A stretch of DNA of 64,000 bases from Paeniglutamicibacter antarcticus. GTDB lineage: Bacteria; Actinomycetota; Actinomycetes; Actinomycetales; Micrococcaceae. Each line of letters opens with the position of its first letter. The stretch's first letter is position 1. The DNA lies in contig NZ_CZJT01000169.1 of assembly GCF_900010755.1 (NCBI RefSeq), forward strand, positions 29,136-93,135. The letters are read 5' to 3'. The notes beneath the pieces are model-generated. The model was not told the origin of the DNA, ran no database searches, and saw only the letters and a program-made list of their open reading frames with translations. This document shows, piece after piece, positions 8,455 to 16,502 of this stretch. The translations under genes and the position numbers were made by a program.

Positions 8455-11274
8455 GTGAACGCCCCGATCGTGACTACCCCCAGCGAAGATTATGCGACAC
8501 CTTCCAGCGTCTGGCGCGCACGCACCGACGCCTGGGAGTACCTGGGCTATGCAGCCAAGCAACTGCCCCGGCTGGCCAACCCGGGCCCCCACGTCAACCC
8601 CGTGGAAGAGGGCCTGTTGGGGAAGGTCAGGGACAACCTGCGCGCCCTTGACGCCATCGAAACCTATTGGGCGGTGCCGGGCAAGGCGCACGTGGCCCTG
8701 CTCAGCGAACGGATCGAATCCGGCGACTATGACGGGGCGCTGGCCCTGATCGAGTGGGTGACCCGGGGGTTCGCCCGGTTCGGGCACACCCCGCAGGAGC
8801 GCCCGCTGGACCCGGACGGCGAATCCCAGCCCGTGGATCCGGCCCTCTCAACCTCTCCCGATCCGCGGCCGCGCTTTGAGGTCTTGGTGATCGATGACAT
8901 TTCCGCCACGGTGCGCGAGGAGCTCGTCGCCGAGATGGCCAGGCAACGCCGAAACACCGATGCCTTCATCTACGAGCTCAACGTGGTGTCCAGCCTCGAG
9001 GACGCGATCATCGCCGTCCTGTTGAACCCGACCATCCAGGCCTGCATCGTGCGCCCCGGATTCGGCTTCTCGGCCCGCCAGAAACCCGGCACGGACCTGC
9101 GCGCCTACCTGGATGGTTTCATCGATCCCGGCCTCTCGGCGGTCCCGCCCACCGAACGCATCATGGCCCTCGCGGACATGCTCAAGGGGCTGCGCCCGGA
9201 ACTGAACCTGTTCCTGGTCGCCGATGTGTCCATCGAGGCGCTGGCCGGCTCCGGCAACAAGCGCTTCACCCGGCTCTTCAGGCGCGAGGAGTCCATGGAA
9301 TTGCACCTGTCGCTGCTCGGCGGGGTCGCCGCACGCTACGAGACCCCGTTCTTCGACGCGGTCCAACAGCACAGCCGCAAGCCGGCCGCCGTCTTCCATG
9401 CCCTGCCCGTCTCCCGCGGCGGATCGGTGGTGAACTCGCGGTGGATCAAGGACATGGGCGAGTTCTACGGGCTGAACCTGCTCCATGCCGAAACCTCCGC
9501 CACCTCCGGTGGGCTGGACTCGCTGCTGGATCCACACGGCTCGATCAAACGCGCCCAGGACCTGGCGGCCCGGGCCTTCGGTGCCCGCCGCTCCTACTTC
9601 GTCACCAACGGCACCTCCACCGCCAACAAGATTGTCCACCAGTCGATCCTGGCTCCAGGGGACGTGGTGATCGCGGACCGCAACTGCCACAAGTCCCACC
9701 ATTATGCGCTGATGCTCGCCGGTGCGCAGGTAGCCTACGTGGATGCCTACCCGCTGAACGATTTCGGGTTCTACGGCGCGGTTCCGCTGAAGACCATCAA
9801 GTCGATGTTGCTTGACTACCGCCGGGCAGGACGGTTGGACGAGGTCAAGATGGTCACGCTGACCAACTGCACCTTCGACGGGATCGTCTACGATGTCCAG
9901 CGCGTGATGGAGGAGGCCCTGGCCATCAAGCCGGACCTGGTGTTCCTCTGGGACGAAGCCTGGTTCGCGTTCGCAGGGTTCCACCCGATCTACCGGCGGC
10001 GCACCGCAATGGCCGCGGCCGCCACGCTCGAGGCCGACTTCAAGGACCCCGCGTACATCGAACGCTGCCGGGCCCAGCGCGAACGCCTCTTCGATGCCGC
10101 CACCGGCGAGCCGCTCGATGACGCCGTGTGGTTGGCCGAACGCCTGCTCCCCGATCCCCGGGAGGCGCGCTTGCGCGTGTATGCCACGCAGTCCACGCAC
10201 AAAACGCTGACGGCGTTGCGCCAGGGCTCCATGATCCACGTGTATGACCAGGACTTCAGCCACCTCAACGAGGTCACGTTCAACGCCGCCTACATGACCC
10301 ACACCTCCACCTCACCGAACTACCAGATCCTGGCCTCGTTGGACATTGGTCGCCGGCAGGCGGAGCTTGAGGGCTACGAACTGGTCCAACGGCAGGCCTA
10401 CCTGGCCCAGTCGATCGCCCAGAAGGTGGCCCGCCACCCGCTGCTCAAGAAGTACTTCCGCGTGCTGACCACTCTTGACCTGATTCCCGAGGAATACCGC
10501 GAGACCCGCCGTCCGATGCCGCTGCGCGATGGCATTGCCGCGATGGACGAGGCCTGGCGGAGCGATGAGTTCGTGGTGGATCCCAGCCGGCTGACCCTGC
10601 ACATCGGCAACACCGGGGTGGACGGGGACACCTTCAAGCACCAGTACCTGATGGACGGGTACGGGATCCAAGTCAACAAGACCTCCCGGAACACTTTGTT
10701 GTTCATGACCAACATCGGCACCTCGCGCAGCTCCGCCGCCTACCTCATTGACGTTCTGGTCCAGCTGGCGGAGGGCTTTGAGCGCGCCCGCGACGACATG
10801 TCGCCCCGGGCGCTGCAGGTGCTTGAAGCCAAGGTCACCTCGCTGATCAGCGCCCCGCCGCCGCTGCCGGATTTCAGCCGGTTTGCCGACAAGTTCCGCA
10901 GCAGCCCGCAGACCATCGACGGGGATATCCGCTCCGCCTACTTCGCCACCTACAAAAACGAGAACTGCGGCTACCTGTCCCCTGCGGAAGTGCTCACGCA
11001 GGTGCGCGCGGGGGCGGAAGTGGTCTCAGCGGGGTTCGTGACCCCCTACCCGCCGGGCTTCCCCGTGCTGGTGCCCGGCCAGGTCTTCACCCGGGAGATT
11101 CTCAACTACCTGGAGACCCTTGATACACGGGAAATCCACGGTTTCGATGCCGAGGCCGGTTTCCGGATCATCAGGACTTCCCCCGCGGTGCCGCTGCGCA
11201 TCGTGCAGGATTCAGGTCCGGAGCAGACTCCCTCCGACCCCGGCCACGCGGAGCGATCGGGAACCGACGCGTAG
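8455..11274 (+). CDS. Orn/Lys/Arg-type PLP decarboxylase, extended N-terminus
   Basis: A 939-residue fold-type I PLP enzyme of the bacterial lysine/arginine/ornithine decarboxylase group, which converts a basic amino acid to a diamine and CO2. Seen in order: an extra helical N-terminal region of about 140 residues; a response-regulator-like wing domain (RFEVLVIDD onward); the PLP domain with TNGTSTANK, LWDEAWFAF and the lysine motif ATQSTHKTLTALRQGSMIHV, in which K583 should bind PLP; and the usual C-terminal domain. Typical LdcC/AdiA proteins are 710-760 residues, so this one is markedly longer. The GTG at 8455 follows hydrolase B by 13 bases. The amino acid used cannot be assigned. Operon context suggests it feeds, or acts on, the product of the ATP-grasp enzyme. 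Confidence 0.88.
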   Translation: MNAPIVTTPSEDYATPSSVWRARTDAWEYLGYAAKQLPRLANPGPHVNPVEEGLLGKVRDNLRALDAIETYWAVPGKAHVALLSERIESGDYDGALALIEWVTRGFARFGHTPQERPLDPDGESQPVDPALSTSPDPRPRFEVLVIDDISATVREELVAEMARQRRNTDAFIYELNVVSSLEDAIIAVLLNPTIQACIVRPGFGFSARQKPGTDLRAYLDGFIDPGLSAVPPTERIMALADMLKGLRPELNLFLVADVSIEALAGSGNKRFTRLFRREESMELHLSLLGGVAARYETPFFDAVQQHSRKPAAVFHALPVSRGGSVVNSRWIKDMGEFYGLNLLHAETSATSGGLDSLLDPHGSIKRAQDLAARAFGARRSYFVTNGTSTANKIVHQSILAPGDVVIADRNCHKSHHYALMLAGAQVAYVDAYPLNDFGFYGAVPLKTIKSMLLDYRRAGRLDEVKMVTLTNCTFDGIVYDVQRVMEEALAIKPDLVFLWDEAWFAFAGFHPIYRRRTAMAAAATLEADFKDPAYIERCRAQRERLFDAATGEPLDDAVWLAERLLPDPREARLRVYATQSTHKTLTALRQGSMIHVYDQDFSHLNEVTFNAAYMTHTSTSPNYQILASLDIGRRQAELEGYELVQRQAYLAQSIAQKVARHPLLKKYFRVLTTLDLIPEEYRETRRPMPLRDGIAAMDEAWRSDEFVVDPSRLTLHIGNTGVDGDTFKHQYLMDGYGIQVNKTSRNTLLFMTNIGTSRSSAAYLIDVLVQLAEGFERARDDMSPRALQVLEAKVTSLISAPPPLPDFSRFADKFRSSPQTIDGDIRSAYFATYKNENCGYLSPAEVLTQVRAGAEVVSAGFVTPYPPGFPVLVPGQVFTREILNYLETLDTREIHGFDAEAGFRIIRTSPAVPLRIVQDSGPEQTPSDPGHAERSGTDA

Positions 11275-11297
11275 CCGCCGGATCCAGGGATCCGCTT

Positions 11298-11355
11298 AAA
11301 CAGGCATCGCCCGCACTCCTCGTTATTAATGTGGAACTGCGGGCGATGCCTGTTT
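11298..11355. terminator. Bidirectional terminator, 18-bp perfect stem
   Basis: The arms 11298-11315 and 11338-11355 are perfect reverse complements (AAACAGGCATCGCCCGCA), separated by 22 bases. The A-run and T-run at the ends of the stem serve both directions. It lies between the convergent decarboxylase and kbl genes. Confidence 0.85.
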
Positions 11356-11362
11356 TGAGGGT

Positions 11363-12562
11363 TTAGCGGCTGGCGACGAAGGCCTGCACGCAGGCTTCGA
11401 TGTCCTCGGCCGAGTGTGCTGCGGAGAGCTGCACGCGGATGCGCGCGGCACCCTTGGGGACCACCGGGAAACTGAACGCCGTCACAAAGACGCCATGCTC
11501 CAGCATCTTGCCGGCAACCTCGGCGGCCTTGACGGCGTCGCCGAACATGACCGGGACAATTGCATGTTCACCGTCGAGCAGGTCGAAGCCTTCCTCGGTC
11601 ATGCGGGTGCGGAAGTGGGTGGCGTTGGCGAAGAGCTTCTCGCGCAGTTCGCCGGAGGCCTCCACGAGTTCAAGTGCCTTCAGCGTTGCGGCAACGATGG
11701 CCGGGGCCAGCGAGTTGGAGAACAGGTACGGGCGGGCCTTCTGGCGAAGCATCGCCACGATCTCGCCACGGGCAGCAACGTAGCCGCCCGAGGCACCGCC
11801 CAGGGCCTTGCCGAAGGTGCCGGTGTAGATGTCCACGCGGTCAGAGACACCTGCATGTTCGGGCGTGCCGGCACCGGTGGCGCCCATGAAGCCCACTGCG
11901 TGGGAGTCATCGACCATCACCAGTGCATCGTACTTGTCGGCCAAATCGCAGATGGCTTCCAGCGGGGCAATGAAGCCGTCCATGGAGAAAATGCCATCGG
12001 TGACGATGATGGTGCGGCGGGCGCCCTTGCCCTCGTTCATCTGCGCGGCGGCCTGCAGCTGGGTTTCCAGGTCTGCCATGTCCTGGTTTGCGTAGCGGAA
12101 GCGCGCGGCCTTGGACAGGCGGATGCCGTCGATGATCGAGGCGTGGTTCAGCGCATCGGAGATGATGGCGTCGGCCGGGCCGAAGAGCGACTCGAAGACA
12201 CCGCCGTTGGCGTCGAAGCAACTGGAGAACAGAATCGTGTCCTCGGTGCCCAGGAACTTGGAGACAGCGGTCTCCAGTTCCAGGTGCAGGTCCTGCGTTC
12301 CGCAGATGAAGCGGACGCTGGCCATGCCGAAGCCGCGGTCATCCATGGCGTTCTTGGCTGCTTCAATGATGCGGGCATCATCTGCAAGGCCCAGGTAGTT
12401 GTTCGCGCAGAAGTTCAGGACCTTTTTGGACTCCGAGCCGAGCTCGCCGGCGGAAATGCGGGCGGACTGGGCGGAATCGATGTGGCGTTCGGACTTGAAC
12501 AGGCCGTCGGTGCGAAGCTGTGCCAGTTCGGCTGCCAGTTCGTCTTTCATGCTGGTGTACAT
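11363..12562 (-). CDS. kbl: Glycine C-acetyltransferase (2-amino-3-ketobutyrate CoA ligase)
   Basis: A 399-residue PLP enzyme of the alpha-oxoamine synthase family. It splits 2-amino-3-oxobutyrate with CoA into glycine and acetyl-CoA, the second step of threonine catabolism. Evidence: the Kbl N-terminal pattern (VLNFCANNYLGLADD), VMVDDSHAVGFMG for PLP binding, and the Schiff-base lysine in TGTFGKALGGASGGY. Length is as expected (about 398). The ATG at 12562 has a TAGGAG ribosome-binding site. It lies 59 bases downstream of tdh on the same strand, forming the usual tdh-kbl operon. Confidence 0.96.
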   Translation of the reverse strand: MYTSMKDELAAELAQLRTDGLFKSERHIDSAQSARISAGELGSESKKVLNFCANNYLGLADDARIIEAAKNAMDDRGFGMASVRFICGTQDLHLELETAVSKFLGTEDTILFSSCFDANGGVFESLFGPADAIISDALNHASIIDGIRLSKAARFRYANQDMADLETQLQAAAQMNEGKGARRTIIVTDGIFSMDGFIAPLEAICDLADKYDALVMVDDSHAVGFMGATGAGTPEHAGVSDRVDIYTGTFGKALGGASGGYVAARGEIVAMLRQKARPYLFSNSLAPAIVAATLKALELVEASGELREKLFANATHFRTRMTEEGFDLLDGEHAIVPVMFGDAVKAAEVAGKMLEHGVFVTAFSFPVVPKGAARIRVQLSAAHSAEDIEACVQAFVASR

Positions 12563-12621
12563 GTGCTGCTCCTAGCGTGTGAAGTACTAAAGGGGGAAGG
12601 AATAAGGGGGGCGAATGCCGT

Positions 12622-13668
12622 TTAGAAAACGGTCCAGTCCAGGACTACCTTGCCGCCGTGGCCCGAGCGTGCGGCCTCGAAGCCGGCTTCCCACTGCGTG
12701 GCCGGGAGGTAGTCGGTGACCACCGAGGAGATGCGCTCACGCAACACCGGGTTGGAGGTCAGCATGGCGCTCATGGCGTACCAGGTTTCGTACATTTCGC
12801 GGCCGTAGATGCCCTTGAGGGTCAGCATGTGGGTGACGACCTTGCCCCAGTCGATGTCGATGGAGCTGGAGGGCAGGCCCAACATGGAGATGTGGCCGCC
12901 GTGGTTCATGTTCTCGATCATTTCCGGCAGCGCGGTGGGGTGGCCGGACATTTCCATGCCGAAGTCGAAGCCCTCAAGCATGCCGAGCTGCTGCTGGGCT
13001 TCCTTGATGCGCATCTTGGACACGTCGATGGCCAGGTCCGCACCCATGCCGCGGGCAAGTTCCAGGCGGTTCGGGGAAACGTCGGTGATGGCGATCTTGC
13101 GGGCCCCTGCGTGGCGGGCCACGGCGACGGCCATCAGGCCGATCGGGCCGGCACCGGTGATCAGCACGTCCTCGCCGACCAGCGGGAAGGACAGCGCCGT
13201 GTGAACTGCGTTGCCGAACGGGTCGAAGATCGCGCCGAGTTCCGGGGTGATCGACTCATCGCGGTGTACCCAGACGTTGGTTTCCGGGATGACGACGTAT
13301 TCGGCGAACGCTCCGTCGCGCTGCACGCCGACCGAGACGGTGTTGATGCACATCTGGCGGCGGCCGGCGCGGCAGTTGCGGCACATGCCGCAGACGATGT
13401 GGCCTTCGCCGGAGACGCGGTCGCCGACCTTGACGTTATCGACCTCGGCGCCGATTTCGATGACCTCGCCGTAGAACTCGTGGCCCGGGATCATCGGGGC
13501 CTTGATCATGGCCTTGGCCGCATCGTCGTAAGCCTGGATGTGCAGGTCAGTGCCGCAGATGCCGGCGGTCATCACGCGGATCTTCACATCGCGTTCACCA
13601 GTGACTGGCTCGGGACGGTCAACGAGTTCGAATCCGGCGTGTGGCCCGGACTTGTACAGTGCCTTCAT
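12622..13668 (-). CDS. tdh: L-threonine 3-dehydrogenase
   Basis: A 348-residue zinc-dependent medium-chain dehydrogenase that oxidises L-threonine to 2-amino-3-oxobutyrate with NAD+. The catalytic zinc ligands lie in GICGTDLHI and PGHEFYGEV. The structural zinc loop CGMCRNCRAGRRQMC has four cysteines. The Rossmann motif GAGPIGLMAVAVARHAGA is in the second half. Length and full-length similarity to Tdh, together with kbl immediately downstream, make the specific call secure. Transcription is leftward from a region shared with the divergent LysR gene at 13803, a likely regulator. Confidence 0.96.
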   Translation of the reverse strand: MKALYKSGPHAGFELVDRPEPVTGERDVKIRVMTAGICGTDLHIQAYDDAAKAMIKAPMIPGHEFYGEVIEIGAEVDNVKVGDRVSGEGHIVCGMCRNCRAGRRQMCINTVSVGVQRDGAFAEYVVIPETNVWVHRDESITPELGAIFDPFGNAVHTALSFPLVGEDVLITGAGPIGLMAVAVARHAGARKIAITDVSPNRLELARGMGADLAIDVSKMRIKEAQQQLGMLEGFDFGMEMSGHPTALPEMIENMNHGGHISMLGLPSSSIDIDWGKVVTHMLTLKGIYGREMYETWYAMSAMLTSNPVLRERISSVVTDYLPATQWEAGFEAARSGHGGKVVLDWTVF

Positions 13669-13746
13669 CGTGTGTTCCTTACTTTTGCCCGAGCGGGCGG
13701 GCCGACGATTGTGGGGGTGGCTTCCAGTTTGACACCTGAACCGTGT

Positions 13747-13782
13747 GATTGACGCCTTAGAAGATACACATGTTTCTCAATC
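13747..13782. promoter_or_regulatory. Inverted repeat in the tdh/LysR divergent region
   Basis: GATTGA at 13747-13752 and its reverse complement TCAATC at 13777-13782 lie 24 bases apart, between tdh and the LysR-type gene. LysR regulators often bind such spaced half-sites in a shared promoter. The arms are short, so chance is possible. Confidence 0.3.
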
Positions 13783-13802
13783 AACGATTTAGAATTGCCT
13801 AC

Positions 13803-14711
13803 ATGGAAGTTCACCAGTTACAGATCTTGCGCGAGCTCGGCGACCTTGGATCGGTCAAGGCCGTGGCCAGCGCCCTGTATGTCACGCCCTCGGCGATCTC
13901 CCAGCAGCTTGCCTTGCTGCAGCGAAACATCGGGGTGCCGCTGACCCGCAAGGAGGGCCGCAACCTGGTCCTCACCGAAGCGGGCGAGGTTTTGGCGGCG
14001 GCGGGGGCCTCGGTGATCTCTTCGCTGGCCGCTGCCCGTGCTTCCATCGGCGGCTTTCAGGAAAGCGCTTCGGCACCGGTCAGCGTGGCAGGATTCCACT
14101 CGGTGGGGCAATCGCTGTTTGCACCGTTGCTGAGCAAACTGGCGTTCGATGGTGCACCGCTCCCCCAGTTCTTCGACGAAGACGTAGCCCAGCAGGACTT
14201 TCCGGCACTGAGCGCCAGATACGACCTGGTGCTGGCACACCGCATGGACCACACCCCGCATTGGCCCAGCGATCGCGTGGTTGTCACCCCGCTGGCGCAC
14301 GAACCCCTGGACATCGCACTGCCGGCCGACCACCCGCTTGCGCTGCGGGAAACCCTGCGACCGGCCGATCTGGTCAACGAGCGCTGGGTGGTCAGCCGCG
14401 AAGGCTTCTCCCCCGCCGATGTGCTCGGCGCAATCAGTGCTGTCTCCGGCGCAGCTCCGCGGATCATCCACCGCATCAACGACTACGCGACGGTTGCCGC
14501 CCTGGTTGCCTCCGGGAATGTCATCGGCATCATTCCGCGCTACACCGCCGGAGCCGCAGTGGGCAAGAACGTGGTGTTGCGCAGGCTTGAGGGCATCGCC
14601 AACCGGCGGCGCATCGACCTGCTGGCACGGCCGGAATCCATGCACCGGCGCAGCGTGCAACTGGTGGCACAGGCCATGGCCGCGGCGATGGACGAGCTGA
14701 CCCGCGAGTAA
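13803..14711 (+). CDS. LysR family transcriptional regulator
   Basis: A 302-residue LysR-type regulator. The N-terminal winged helix reads LGSVKAVASALYVTPSAISQQLALLQRNIGVPLTRKEGRNLVLTEAG in overlapping segments, where the recognition helix is TPSAISQQLALL. The C-terminal periplasmic-binding-like effector domain follows (AGFHSVGQSLFAPLL to the end). The ATG at 13803 (MEVHQLQILREL) gives the standard LysR N-terminus; an in-frame start 33 bases upstream is less likely. It is divergently transcribed from tdh-kbl with about 130 bases between, the arrangement in which LysR proteins commonly control the neighbour. Sensing threonine or a related metabolite is inference. Confidence 0.88.
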   Translation: MEVHQLQILRELGDLGSVKAVASALYVTPSAISQQLALLQRNIGVPLTRKEGRNLVLTEAGEVLAAAGASVISSLAAARASIGGFQESASAPVSVAGFHSVGQSLFAPLLSKLAFDGAPLPQFFDEDVAQQDFPALSARYDLVLAHRMDHTPHWPSDRVVVTPLAHEPLDIALPADHPLALRETLRPADLVNERWVVSREGFSPADVLGAISAVSGAAPRIIHRINDYATVAALVASGNVIGIIPRYTAGAAVGKNVVLRRLEGIANRRRIDLLARPESMHRRSVQLVAQAMAAAMDELTRE

Positions 14712-14748
14712 GACCCGTCGCTCCGGTGCACGCGACCATATCGAAGCC

Positions 14749-15681
14749 CTAGCTCTCACCCAGCAACTGCTCAATTCCGTGGACCCCGACGTCATGCAAC
14801 GGATCCCCTTGCGGCAACCCAGCCATGAGTACCGCGTAATTCATGGCCCAAGCCCGCGCGCGCACCCAGGTCCCGGGCGAGTACAGGGCATGGCCGGCCA
14901 GCGCAGCACGGAATTCCTCCCGGCCCGCCGCGGTGAAATGCAGCCAGCACACGGCCAGGTCGCTGGCCGGATCCCCCGCTGTCAGGTCGCCGAAGTCGAT
15001 GACCGCCCGCAGTCCGTGGGCGGGGTTCCCGCGTCCGTCGGCATTCGGGCTATAGATGATCACATTGTGCGGGTGTGGATCTCCGTGCACCCACAGACGC
15101 GGACCCAGGTGTGTCGGCGCGTCGAGACCTCTGCTCCACAGCGCCAACAGGGCTTCGCGCTCGGGCAGACCCGATGCTGCCAGTCTCTGGCGAACCACGG
15201 CATCCCTGTCCTTCAGCGGCACGCCCCGCACCGGGTTCTTCGGGGCGTCGGCGGGTGCAGGGACCTGTAGGGCCCTGAAGAACGCGGCCAGTTCGGCGGC
15301 ATAGCCATCACGGGTGTCCGGCCCGGTGCTTGCCGCACTCACGCCATCGAACCACGGCATGATGGCCCAATGGTACGGGTAGCCCTCCGCGGGTTTGCCT
15401 CCTCGTGCGGGCACCGGAACCTGCACCGGCAGGCGCGGGGCAAGGAACGGCAACCATCGCAACTCGTTGAGCAACAACGAATGCGCGCTGGCACGCCTCG
15501 GCAACCGCACCGCCAGATCCGGGCCCAACGTGTAGACGGCATTGTCCCAGCCATCGTCGGCGAACCGCAGTTCCAGCCCGGCCAGTTCCGGGTGCTGGGC
15601 GGATAACAGGGCCCGCACCAGATCTGAATCGATGCTTACATCGGCGTTCGGCTTGGGACCGGAGGAAGACGCAGCATTCAT
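14749..15681 (-). CDS. Aminoglycoside phosphotransferase (APH)-fold kinase
   Basis: A 310-residue protein of the APH/choline-kinase fold. Kinase signatures are LWVHGDPHPHNVII (catalytic loop with HGD and the Asn) and AVIDFGDLTAGDPASDLA (metal-binding Asp), with an N-lobe DNAVYTLGPDLAVRLPRR containing the nucleotide-binding strand. The family phosphorylates small hydroxyl compounds, including aminoglycosides and macrolides. Sequence does not assign the substrate, and many chromosomal copies have no antibiotic role. Its ATG overlaps the stop of the VOC gene by four bases (ATGA), so it is translationally coupled as the last gene of the ArsR-VOC-APH operon. Confidence 0.85.
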   Translation of the reverse strand: MNAASSSGPKPNADVSIDSDLVRALLSAQHPELAGLELRFADDGWDNAVYTLGPDLAVRLPRRASAHSLLLNELRWLPFLAPRLPVQVPVPARGGKPAEGYPYHWAIMPWFDGVSAASTGPDTRDGYAAELAAFFRALQVPAPADAPKNPVRGVPLKDRDAVVRQRLAASGLPEREALLALWSRGLDAPTHLGPRLWVHGDPHPHNVIIYSPNADGRGNPAHGLRAVIDFGDLTAGDPASDLAVCWLHFTAAGREEFRAALAGHALYSPGTWVRARAWAMNYAVLMAGLPQGDPLHDVGVHGIEQLLGES

Positions 15682-16079
15682 GCGCCGGGATTTTGCGCCA
15701 TCGCGGCGATCTGGATCAGGTTGCCGCAGGTGTCATCGAACACCGCGGTGGTCACCGGGCCCATGGCTGTCGGTTGCTGGGTGAAGACCACGCCGAGCTT
15801 CGCCAACCGCTCGAATTCAATTTGCACGTCAGCGACGGAAAACGAAGTGAATGGGATGCCATCGGCCACCAGCGCATCGCGGAACGTTTTCACTGCTGGG
15901 TGGTTAGCCGGTTCCAGCACCAACTCCACCCCGTCGCGGGCCTCGGGCGAGACAACCGTCAACCAGGAAAAATCGCCCAGCGGGATCTCGGTCTTCTTTT
16001 CGAAGCCCAGCGTGTTGGTGTAAAAATCAAGCGCCTTGGCCTGGTCGTCAACAAAAATGCTTGCCAGATTGATTCTCAT
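15678..16079 (-). CDS. VOC family protein (glyoxalase/bleomycin-resistance fold)
   Basis: A 133-residue vicinal-oxygen-chelate fold protein (MRINLASIFVDDQAKALDFYTNTLGF onward, with the second half ending FDDTCGNLIQIA). Members include glyoxalases, dioxygenases and drug-binding resistance proteins. The start at 16079 has a GAAAGGA ribosome-binding site and overlaps the ArsR stop by four bases. Its place between an ArsR regulator and an APH-fold kinase suggests a small stress- or drug-responsive unit, but no substrate can be named. The Gly-Asn near the C-terminus and the acidic residues are compatible with a metal site. Confidence 0.87.
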   Translation of the reverse strand: MRINLASIFVDDQAKALDFYTNTLGFEKKTEIPLGDFSWLTVVSPEARDGVELVLEPANHPAVKTFRDALVADGIPFTSFSVADVQIEFERLAKLGVVFTQQPTAMGPVTTAVFDDTCGNLIQIAAMAQNPGA

Positions 16080-16378
16080 GGTTTCGTCCTTTCCGACGAC
16101 GATTCGGGTGTTTGCTGCGGCCACCTGCGGGAGATTTCCTGCAACGGCGAGGTGTCGATGAAGTGGAACTTGTAGCGGCCCGCGCGTTCGCTGCGCAGCA
16201 GGCCTACCCCTTCGAGCACCGCAAGGTGCTGCGAGACCGCCTGCCGAGTGGGTGTGATCCCATGCTTGTTGGCCAGCCTGGCGCAAATCTCAAAGAGCGT
16301 CTGGCCGTCCCGGTCCACCAGTTCGTCAAGGATTGCGGCCCGGGTCGGGTCGGCAAGGGCTTTCAGCAACGAATCCAC
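16076..16378 (-). CDS. ArsR family winged-helix repressor
   Basis: A 100-residue ArsR/SmtB-type regulator. The core reads LLKALADPTRAAILDELVDRDGQ, then the recognition segment TPTRQAVSQHLAVLEGVGLLRSERAGRYKFHFID. It lacks the CVC metal motif of ArsR and the CxC of CadC, so it is probably not a metal sensor. It resembles the SdpR/YczG type often paired with SRPBCC or VOC proteins. The GTG at 16378 is chosen because the domain starts there. A palindromic operator lies 11 bases upstream, consistent with autorepression. It is the first gene of an overlapping three-gene operon. Confidence 0.85.
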   Translation of the reverse strand: MDSLLKALADPTRAAILDELVDRDGQTLFEICARLANKHGITPTRQAVSQHLAVLEGVGLLRSERAGRYKFHFIDTSPLQEISRRWPQQTPESSSERTKP

Positions 16379-16389
16379 GCCCCCATTAA

Positions 16390-16409
16390 AGGCAAGTGAG
16401 CACTTGCCT
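16390..16409. promoter_or_regulatory. ArsR operator palindrome
   Basis: A perfect inverted repeat AGGCAAGTG-N2-CACTTGCCT lies 11 bases upstream of the ArsR start codon. The 9-2-9 layout fits the nearly continuous dyads bound by ArsR/SmtB dimers. It would overlap the promoter of the ArsR-VOC-APH operon. Confidence 0.75.
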
Positions 16410-16502
16410 GTTAAGAGCCTGGCCACGGACCTCTCCCCAGAACTTATCCACATCCCGCACCCACGGCGCCCACGACTCCGGCCCCTGGCGCATCCTTGAT
16501 CC

